Origin: Candidatus Neomicrothrix sp. UBA7388
GTDB lineage: Bacteria; Actinomycetota; Acidimicrobiia; Acidimicrobiales; Poriferisodalaceae
Direction of reading: 5' to 3'
Assembly (NCBI GenBank): GCA_002470695.1
Contig: DKNM01000101.1
Span: 1 to 8,900 of the forward strand
DNA: 8,900 nt
Shown: positions 1-4,825 of the stretch, one piece after another
Position numbering within the stretch: position 1 is the first letter of the stretch
Layout of the letters: every line of letters starts with the position of its first letter
Position numbers and translations under genes: made by a program
The notes under the pieces: model-generated
Told to the model about the DNA's origin: nothing
Database searches by the model: none
The model's input: the letters and a program-made list of their open reading frames with translations, nothing else

Positions 1-1
1 C

Positions 2-634
2 GAAGTTGCTAATGCGCAGTTAGATGTCGTTTATCGCGCTGAAACCCAACGGCATACGGACGGCGTAGCAATGCCCTACTACCCAGTGATCGTTCCGTTT
101 CAAGCGGCTGAGGTTCATGAGTTTCGTTTCAACCTAGGAAGCAGGGGACAATACGTTGGATATGCAATTCCTGGTTCACGATCAGCAAGTCCGATTTTTT
201 GGCCAGGTGATCGATTCCCAACTATTCAAAGCCCGACGTTCAAGAATCAAGGATCCGTTTCCCCGATTTGCACTCGGACACCCATGTGTCCTTTTCATGA
301 GATTTCGATTGCGGACTCGATTGCCTCACCACGAGCAACGATAGTTATCGTGACGACACCAGCATTTTGCGGCACCTCGTGGATGTGTGGTCCCGTTCTA
401 GAAAACCTGATTGAAAACGTTGAGCAAACAAATAGATCTTTCGACGTAATACACATTGAGGTGTACCAAAACCCGACCTCTTCGGAGCTTGGACCTCTTT
501 CCCCGGCAGTTCAGGAGATGGGGGTGAACTACGAACCCTTTATCTTTCTCATCGATGAAGAGGGCTTTGTTCTACGGCGCCTAGATCATATTTGGGACAA
601 CAAAGAACTCAAGGCGCTGCTATCGCTGATTTGA
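2..634 (+). CDS. Thioredoxin-fold (redoxin-like) extracytoplasmic protein, 5' end cut by window
   Basis: The reading frame is open from base 2 to a TGA at 632-634, so 210 C-terminal residues are visible and the true start, with any signal or lipoprotein peptide, lies outside the window; the ATG at 71 is internal. Residues 8-57 resemble a beta-sandwich of the kind found in secreted actinobacterial proteins (YYPVIVPF, then an aromatic/hydrophobic strand pattern). GDRFPTIQSPT (69-79) begins a redoxin-type domain, followed by PICTRTPMCPFH (88-99) and strand IVIVTTPAFCGTSWMCGPV (114-132). The last is the position of a thioredoxin active site, but the cysteines C123 and C129 are spaced CX5C, and C90/C96 form a second CX5C. 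FIFLIDEEGFVLRRLDH near the C-terminus is the usual thioredoxin beta3-beta4 hairpin. A role in thiol/disulfide chemistry or metal handling outside the membrane is inferred; the exact substrate is unknown. It converges on erpA with 8 bp between the stops. Confidence 0.75.
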   Translation, partial: EVANAQLDVVYRAETQRHTDGVAMPYYPVIVPFQAAEVHEFRFNLGSRGQYVGYAIPGSRSASPIFWPGDRFPTIQSPTFKNQGSVSPICTRTPMCPFHEISIADSIASPRATIVIVTTPAFCGTSWMCGPVLENLIENVEQTNRSFDVIHIEVYQNPTSSELGPLSPAVQEMGVNYEPFIFLIDEEGFVLRRLDHIWDNKELKALLSLI

Positions 635-642
635 TTAGAGCT

Positions 643-963
643 TTAGCTAAAGGAGTTTCCGCAACCGCAGGTTCGCTGTGCGTTTGGGTTGTCGATAGCA
701 AATCCGGAACCCATGAGACCATCTTTGAAATCTAGTGTCGCACCTTCAAGAAGCTGAGCGCTCATTGAATCCGAAACGACCCTGACGTCTCCGTAGAACT
801 GGGAAATATCGTCAGCTTCGGTTTCGCTGTCAAAGAACATCTCGTAGCTGTAGCCCGAGCATCCACCGGGTCGAACGGCGACCCTGAGCGCCAAGTCCAT
901 CTCACCTTCTGCTTCGACTAATTCTTTTACCTTTACGGCGGCGATGTCAGTCAGAGTAATCAT
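643..963 (-). CDS. erpA: A-type iron-sulfur cluster carrier, ErpA/HesB/IscA family
   Basis: This complete 106-residue protein has the normal length for the family. The three invariant cluster-binding cysteines are visible: C35 in GGCSGYSYEM, and C99 and C101 in the C-terminal TCGCGNSFS. The GSGFAIDNPNA segment (86-95) before them is also typical. Family knowledge: A-type carriers bind a [2Fe-2S] or [4Fe-4S] cluster and pass it to apoproteins in the cytosol. The CGCGxSFS ending is closer to ErpA than to IscA (CGCGESF), so erpA is used, but sub-family assignment by eye is not firm. The ATG start at 961-963 has no clear Shine-Dalgarno sequence. The gene is divergent from mrp, another Fe-S carrier, through a shared promoter region, which supports joint function. 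It ends tail-to-tail with the thioredoxin-like gene. Confidence 0.93.
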   Translation of the reverse strand: MITLTDIAAVKVKELVEAEGEMDLALRVAVRPGGCSGYSYEMFFDSETEADDISQFYGDVRVVSDSMSAQLLEGATLDFKDGLMGSGFAIDNPNAQRTCGCGNSFS

Positions 964-1001
964 GGTTGGAGACTTTCAGTTATTGGCTTTCCTTTAGTGT
1001 A

Positions 1002-1030
1002 TCTATAAATCTCCGTTGGATCACAGTCAA
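1002..1030 (-). promoter_or_regulatory. Putative sigma70-type promoter of erpA
   Basis: On the minus strand TTGACT (1025-1030) is separated by exactly 17 bp from TATAGA (1002-1007). These match the -35 and -10 consensus at 5 and 4 of 6 positions. The predicted transcript would start near 995 and leave a leader of about 32 nt before the erpA ATG. Seen by eye only; it overlaps the promoter proposed for mrp. Confidence 0.45.
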
Positions 1031-1045
1031 CCTCATCACTACCCT
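1016..1045 (+). promoter_or_regulatory. Putative leaderless promoter of mrp
   Basis: TACCCT (1040-1045) fits the TAnnnT -10 pattern and lies 7 nt before the GTG at 1053, so the mRNA would begin at or next to the start codon. TTGGAT (1016-1021) could be the -35 with an 18-bp spacer, though it matches consensus weakly (TTG only). A rival -10, TATAAA at 1004-1009, lies further upstream and would give a ~35 nt leader. Confidence 0.35.
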
Positions 1046-1052
1046 TGTGGTG

Positions 1053-2225
1053 GTGAGCGACGAGCCCCTTGACGACAACGCAATCCTCGAGGTCTTGCGT
1101 GGCGTCATGGATCCTGAATTAAATCTGAACATCGTAGATCTCGGGATGGTTCGATCAGCTCATGCAGATGGCAGCACAGCGCACGTTACGATCGCCCTCA
1201 CTACCGCCGGATGTCCATTGCGAGCGACCATTAAACGAGATTGCGAATCGCGTGTAGGCACATTGCCTGGTATCACCAAGGTAACTCTCCACTGGGATGA
1301 GTTAACTCCCGAAGAACGTACGAAAGTAATGGACCGCGCTCGATCGAACGCTCGAGACAATGCAGCGCCGACCCAGATCCCCGGACGCACCCGGGTGATT
1401 TCGATTGCTTCTGGAAAGGGTGGCGTTGGGAAATCATCAGTAACTGTCAATCTCGCAACAGCTCTAGCTACTGAGGGCTTCACAGTCGGAGTGCTCGACG
1501 CCGATATTTGGGGTTTTAGTATTCCGCGAATGTTGGGCATCGACTCTCGACTTAGCGCTCGTCCAGCGCATTCGGAAGAGGAACGAGGGAAGATTGTTCC
1601 CGAACACAAGAAAGTCGGACGCGGAGTATTGAAAGTTGTCTCTACCGGTTTGATGGTTGATACCGAAGAAACAGCTCTCATGTGGAGAGGTTTGATGCTT
1701 GCAAAAGCAGTTGAACAATTCCTTCACGACGTCGACTGGGGTGATCTTGACTACTTGCTTATTGACATGCCGCCTGGGACCGGTGATGTCCAGATGGCAC
1801 TTGCAAGACTCCTACCTCAAGCAGAAATGCTCGTTGTAACCACGCCAGCACTCAGCGCTCAGAAGGTAGCTGTCCGAGTTGCTGATATGGCTCGGCGCAG
1901 TCACATGCCTGTATTGGGAGTAATAGAAAATATGGGTGCTTTCCAGACACCTGACGGTCAGTCTTGGCCCCTTTTTGGTGAAGGCGGTGGCCAGCGCCTA
2001 GCAGAGGAAATAAGCGCACCCCTACTTGGATCAATTCCACTCGAACCATCCATCTCTAAAGGCGGCGATTCTGGCGAACCCGTCGCCATACAAAACGGGC
2101 CAGCAGGGAATGCTTTTCGCAAGCTCGCAACCCGCATAGTGGAAGAAATTCTGCCGCCTATAAACATGGAAGATTGCTCCGCAACAGAAATTACAGAGGT
2201 AGCCGTCACTTTGAGAAACGAGTAA
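1053..2225 (+). CDS. mrp: Mrp/ApbC-type Fe-S cluster carrier P-loop ATPase
   Basis: The protein has 390 residues from the GTG at 1053. Residues 9-97 form a MIP18/DUF59 domain (ILEVLRGVMDPELNLNIVDL, then TAGCPLR with C54). From about 113 comes the MinD/Mrp ATPase: deviant Walker A SGKGGVGKS (120-128), DADIWGFSIPRMLG (149-162), and LLIDMPPGTGDVQ (235-247). Family role: ATP-dependent carriage of Fe-S clusters to apoproteins in the cytosol. The CxxC seen in E. coli ApbC after ENM is absent (IENMGAFQTPDGQSWPLFGEGG, cysteine-free, split here only for description), as I recall for actinobacterial homologues, leaving C54 as the obvious ligand candidate. The frame extends upstream to a TTG at 966, but that would add 29 residues unlike the family and run through the promoters; GTG 1047, 1050 and 1053 are in tandem, and 1053 is favoured by the TACCCT seven bases before it. 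It is divergent from erpA. Confidence 0.93.
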   Translation: MSDEPLDDNAILEVLRGVMDPELNLNIVDLGMVRSAHADGSTAHVTIALTTAGCPLRATIKRDCESRVGTLPGITKVTLHWDELTPEERTKVMDRARSNARDNAAPTQIPGRTRVISIASGKGGVGKSSVTVNLATALATEGFTVGVLDADIWGFSIPRMLGIDSRLSARPAHSEEERGKIVPEHKKVGRGVLKVVSTGLMVDTEETALMWRGLMLAKAVEQFLHDVDWGDLDYLLIDMPPGTGDVQMALARLLPQAEMLVVTTPALSAQKVAVRVADMARRSHMPVLGVIENMGAFQTPDGQSWPLFGEGGGQRLAEEISAPLLGSIPLEPSISKGGDSGEPVAIQNGPAGNAFRKLATRIVEEILPPINMEDCSATEITEVAVTLRNE

Positions 2226-2232
2226 GGCAGAT

Positions 2233-2260
2233 CTCCTCTAGGCGGTCGAGCCTGGAGGAG
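2233..2260. terminator. Strong hairpin at the mrp/NUDIX convergent junction, probable bidirectional terminator
   Basis: CTCCTCTAGGC (2233-2243) and GCCTGGAGGAG (2250-2260) pair over 11 bp with a single mismatch that is G-U on one RNA strand, around a 6-base loop. It starts 8 bp after the mrp stop and contains the NUDIX stop codon. There is no T-tract on either side, so it would be a U-poor hairpin rather than a classic rho-independent terminator. Confidence 0.5.
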
Positions 2261-3071
2261 GCGGATTTAGAAGAGCCTCCTCATACCCTGCCTCGCCAGG
2301 CATAAACACTGAAGGCACACCACTCTCAGATAAAGAAATTGCGGGCAATATTTCAGGAATATCAGAAAGGCCGTCTGCCCAGCTCATAGCCTCTTCCACC
2401 GTCTCAATTCCAATTAAAGGTTCAAGGTTGGCGATTGTGGGCATAATCATTTGAAATTCGCCAGCCTGATGAAGCTCCATAGCTTGTTTCGGCGTTACCC
2501 AACAGCTGTCAACCGTTTCTCCCCCATCATGAGCTGGTCGTTGGCCACTGGGTAGTCGAGCAATAAAAAAGCGAGTATCGAATCGGCGCGGCGGCCCTGC
2601 AGGCGTTATCCAATGACTTACGTAGCGGAGCTCATCAAAATTTAATTGCAGCCCTTCTAGACGACACAACTCGGTCATTGTCAAATCGCCCCTGTACACA
2701 GCTGCTCGGTGACCTTGAAATCGTTCGTTAGTTTCCGGATCAGATAGCGATAGATCTTTGCCGTCTATCTGCGCTAGCAACGCCCCGGCTTCCTCAAAGC
2801 ATTCTCGAATTGCAGCGATCCAATATGCAAGTCCACCACTTTCGACGTTAAGCAAGTTCGAGGCCTTCGAATCATCAAACCCTCCTGAAATTCGCTCAGT
2901 GCTCGCAATCAATTGATCGTTAACATCAACCGCTCCGCCTGGGAAGACGAACTGTCCGGGCACGAACTTACTTTTGGAATTTCGCCTCAGCATGAATGTC
3001 TCAAGGCCCTGATCACTATCTCTGACCAGCATCACCGTCGCGGCAAGCCGGATTTCGATTTCGTTGTTCAA
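2238..3071 (-). CDS. NUDIX hydrolase, NUDT19-like (possible CoA/acyl-CoA or nucleotide diphosphatase)
   Basis: The protein has 277 residues. RLAATVMLVRD (8-18) and FMLRRN (26-31) are the first NUDIX strands, FVFPGGAVD (41-49) the FPGG turn, and AAIRECFEEAGALL (86-99) the catalytic helix with R89, E90, E93, E94 and G96. The FPGG and REXXEE parts are about 40 residues apart, so the box carries an insertion as in NUDT19-type enzymes, and the usual mid-box glutamate is not in register. RYVSHWITPAGPPRRFDTRFF (split for description around residues 159-179) is the conserved TP..PRRFDTRF signature of this subgroup. NUDT19 homologues cleave CoA diphosphates; the substrate here is inferred. It starts at TTG 3071-3069, inside the TGA of fxsA (TTGA overlap), with GGAG (3082-3085 complement) 10 nt upstream, so translational coupling is likely. 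Confidence 0.85.
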   Translation of the reverse strand: MNNEIEIRLAATVMLVRDSDQGLETFMLRRNSKSKFVPGQFVFPGGAVDVNDQLIASTERISGGFDDSKASNLLNVESGGLAYWIAAIRECFEEAGALLAQIDGKDLSLSDPETNERFQGHRAAVYRGDLTMTELCRLEGLQLNFDELRYVSHWITPAGPPRRFDTRFFIARLPSGQRPAHDGGETVDSCWVTPKQAMELHQAGEFQMIMPTIANLEPLIGIETVEEAMSWADGLSDIPEILPAISLSESGVPSVFMPGEAGYEEALLNPPPPGSTA

Positions 3072-3517
3072 CGGTCAATATCTCCAAACGGGTCGGAGTC
3101 CTGTTCATCAGACGACATGATGTCTGGTTCCTCTGAATAAGACGTTGAGAAGTTACCGGAAAGACGAGATCGAAATCTACGTCTTGCGACCATCAGGACC
3201 GTTTTCCGGATAGGAGGAATCAGCATTAACAGACCAAAAAGATCGGTCAAAAAACCCGGAGTTAACATTAAGGCACCAGCAAATAAGACAGTCATGCCAG
3301 CAACAATTTCTTCGCTCGGCATTTCACCCTTTCGCAGCCGCTCCTGCGATTTACGCAGAAGACCAATGCCCTGACGCTTCACAAGCCATGCACCCAAAAG
3401 ACTGTCTAAGACCAATAAGAAAACTGTATTCCAAGCTCCTAAAACCTGACCTACCTGAATAATCAATACAAGTTCAACAATGGGGACGACGATGAAGAGC
3501 ACGAAAAGAAGACTCAC
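3068..3517 (-). CDS. fxsA: FxsA family cytoplasmic membrane protein
   Basis: This 149-residue protein shows the FxsA pattern. Two hydrophobic segments lie at about 3-22 (LLFVLFIVVPIVELVLIIQV) and 28-45, then a charged stretch (KRQGIGLLRKSQERLRKGEM), a third hydrophobic region at about 71-98, and the signature TPGFLTDLFGLLMLIPPIR (86-104). A basic RRRFRSR anchor and a Ser/Asp/Glu-rich tail of about 30 residues follow, probably cytosolic. E. coli FxsA overproduction relieves phage T7 exclusion by the F factor; the normal cellular role is not well defined. The start is GTG 3517-3515. A TAGGAT hexamer 7 nt upstream can be read either as a leaderless -10 or, through its AGGA, as a weak ribosome site. 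It is first in a two-gene operon with the NUDIX gene and divergent from selA. Confidence 0.88.
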   Translation of the reverse strand: MSLLFVLFIVVPIVELVLIIQVGQVLGAWNTVFLLVLDSLLGAWLVKRQGIGLLRKSQERLRKGEMPSEEIVAGMTVLFAGALMLTPGFLTDLFGLLMLIPPIRKTVLMVARRRFRSRLSGNFSTSYSEEPDIMSSDEQDSDPFGDIDR

Positions 3518-3524
3518 GACATTA

Positions 3525-3530
3525 ATCCTA
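3525..3530 (-). promoter_or_regulatory. Putative -10 of fxsA, leaderless
   Basis: Minus-strand TAGGAT ends 7 nt before the fxsA GTG, the spacing expected when transcription starts at the start codon. No good -35 is visible (TTCGAT at 19 bp is the best). The AGGA inside it also sits at Shine-Dalgarno distance, so the reading is ambiguous. Confidence 0.3.
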
Positions 3531-3531
3531 G

Positions 3532-3544
3532 TGAGAGTCTCTCA
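3532..3544. repeat. Perfect inverted repeat, operator candidate between fxsA and selA
   Basis: TGAGAG-T-CTCTCA is a perfect 6-bp inverted repeat around one base. It lies between the candidate -10 of fxsA (3525-3530) and the position expected for its -35, and just upstream of the selA -35 region. It could bind a dimeric regulator; it is too compact to be a useful RNA hairpin. Confidence 0.35.
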
Positions 3545-3567
3545 AGCGAATCGAACTCAGTCGGGCC

Positions 3568-3573
3568 TATCCT
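3568..3573 (+). promoter_or_regulatory. Putative -10 of selA, leaderless
   Basis: TATCCT (TAnnnT type) ends 6 nt before the selA GTG at 3580. There is no Shine-Dalgarno sequence before that GTG, and an in-frame stop at 3532 limits the upstream choice to this start. The -35 region is not recognisable. Confidence 0.35.
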
Positions 3574-3579
3574 TTTAAC

Positions 3580-4821
3580 GTGCGACCTCCATCAGTTGAC
3601 GCTCTTTCAAAATCCCTCTCGGACATCGACCTTCCTGCACCACTTTTGGTTGAAGCAGCCCGCGCCGCTATCAGAAAGGGCGACCCTGATTCGGCAAGGA
3701 CCGAGGCGATGGAAATACGACGGTCATTGCTAGGGCCAGCCATCAACGCCACGGGAGTCTTGTTGCACACAAATCTCGGCCGTGCTCCTATCGAGTACTC
3801 ACAATTTGGCAGAGCAAGCAATTTAGAGTTCAACCTTGCAACTGGTGGGCGCGGCTCACGCAACAGTCACGCTGCGGATTTAATTTCCCGATTAACCGGC
3901 GCTGAGTCCGCCCTCATCGTCAACAATTGCTCTGCCGCTGTAATTCTCGTATTAGCAGCATTGGCCCGAGACCGAGCTGTCACGGTGTCCAGGGGCGAAC
4001 TGGTCGAAATTGGCGGAGGGTTCAGAGTTCCCGATGTCATGGCCGAATCCGGGACCCGACTTGTCGAAGTTGGAACTACCAATCGCACTCGACTGGCCGA
4101 CTACGAAGCCGCCGGGAGATTCCATGACATCGCTCTGTCACTGAAAGTTCACCCGTCGAACTACAAAATTAAGGGATTCACCGAAGAAACGTCAGTTCGA
4201 GAGTTAAGCCAACTCGGACCGCCAGTCGTAGTCGACATCGGTTCCGGATTCGTCGACGAAGCGTGTCAATGGCTGAAGGATGGACGGCCGGTGTGGTTGC
4301 GCGACGAGCCCGCAGTAAAACAGACCCTCGAAAGCGGCGCTTCGCTCGTTACCTTCTCATGCGACAAGCTGTTCGGTGGCCCTCAAGCTGGAGTAATAGC
4401 TGGACAGAGAGATTTAATTGAACAATGTGCAGCCCACCCGTTAATGAGGGCGTTCCGGCCCGGGTCTTTAATCCTGGGAGCTCTTCAACAAGTGGCTCTG
4501 GCATATCTCAATAGAGATGGAGACTCAATTCCTTTTTGGAGAATGGCTCAAACACCGATTTCAGAATTGAAACGCAGAGCGGAAGCTATCTCGGCAGGTA
4601 AAACTATTTCGACCATGTCCATGACAGGCGGGGGGTCTCTCCCTGGCGAAGAGATTCCTTCTGTGGGGATTGAACTGGAGGGAGATTTATCCGCCTGTCT
4701 GCGCCAAGCGGACATACCAGTAATAGCAAGGGTCAGAGAGCAGACGACAATTATTGATCTTCGGACCGTTCACCCTGAGGACGATGAGTTAGTGGCTAAC
4801 GCCATTAATTCGTGTTTCTAA
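3580..4821 (+). CDS. selA: L-seryl-tRNA(Sec) selenium transferase (selenocysteine synthase)
   Basis: This 413-residue PLP enzyme converts seryl-tRNA(Sec) to selenocysteyl-tRNA(Sec) using selenophosphate. PPSVDALSKSL (3-13) matches the family's LPSVD-like N-terminus. NATGVLLHTNLGRAP (56-70), the GGRGSR motif (89-94), and the segment SALIVNNCSAAVILVLAAL follow. The PLP lysine is K263 in TFSCDKLFGGPQAG (258-271), equivalent to E. coli K295. RELVEIGGGFRVPDVM (about 138-153) and EVGTTNRTRLADY (163-175) are further SelA hallmarks. It is somewhat shorter than E. coli SelA (about 460), with the N-terminal domain trimmed. GTG 3580 is the only reasonable start because the frame has no other start codon back to a TGA at 3532. 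selB follows after 4 bp, so the two form an operon. Confidence 0.97.
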   Translation: MRPPSVDALSKSLSDIDLPAPLLVEAARAAIRKGDPDSARTEAMEIRRSLLGPAINATGVLLHTNLGRAPIEYSQFGRASNLEFNLATGGRGSRNSHAADLISRLTGAESALIVNNCSAAVILVLAALARDRAVTVSRGELVEIGGGFRVPDVMAESGTRLVEVGTTNRTRLADYEAAGRFHDIALSLKVHPSNYKIKGFTEETSVRELSQLGPPVVVDIGSGFVDEACQWLKDGRPVWLRDEPAVKQTLESGASLVTFSCDKLFGGPQAGVIAGQRDLIEQCAAHPLMRAFRPGSLILGALQQVALAYLNRDGDSIPFWRMAQTPISELKRRAEAISAGKTISTMSMTGGGSLPGEEIPSVGIELEGDLSACLRQADIPVIARVREQTTIIDLRTVHPEDDELVANAINSCF

Positions 4822-4825
4822 CCCC

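Noticed and set aside
1004..1009. TATAAA as the main -10 of mrp.
   Set aside because: The best -35 (TTGGCT, 983-988) leaves just a 15-bp spacer, and the resulting leader lacks a ribosome site. Kept only as an alternative in the promoter entry.
966..1052. TTG at 966 as the start of mrp (419-residue version).
   Set aside because: The extra 29 residues do not resemble Mrp N-termini, the TTG lies almost on the erpA start, and the segment holds the divergent promoters. GTG 1053 starts right before the MIP18 domain.
1160..1681. Long minus-strand open frame of 173 codons antisense to mrp, and similar frames opposite selA, selB and the NfeD gene.
   Set aside because: Their translations show no domain or compositional logic, and they lie wholly within well-supported genes; they are frame shadows.
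3545..3575. Minus-strand GTTCGATTC resembling a tRNA T-loop between fxsA and selA, considered as tRNA-Sec.
   Set aside because: The flanking bases do not form a T-stem, and there is no acceptor stem, anticodon arm or room in the 62-bp gap.
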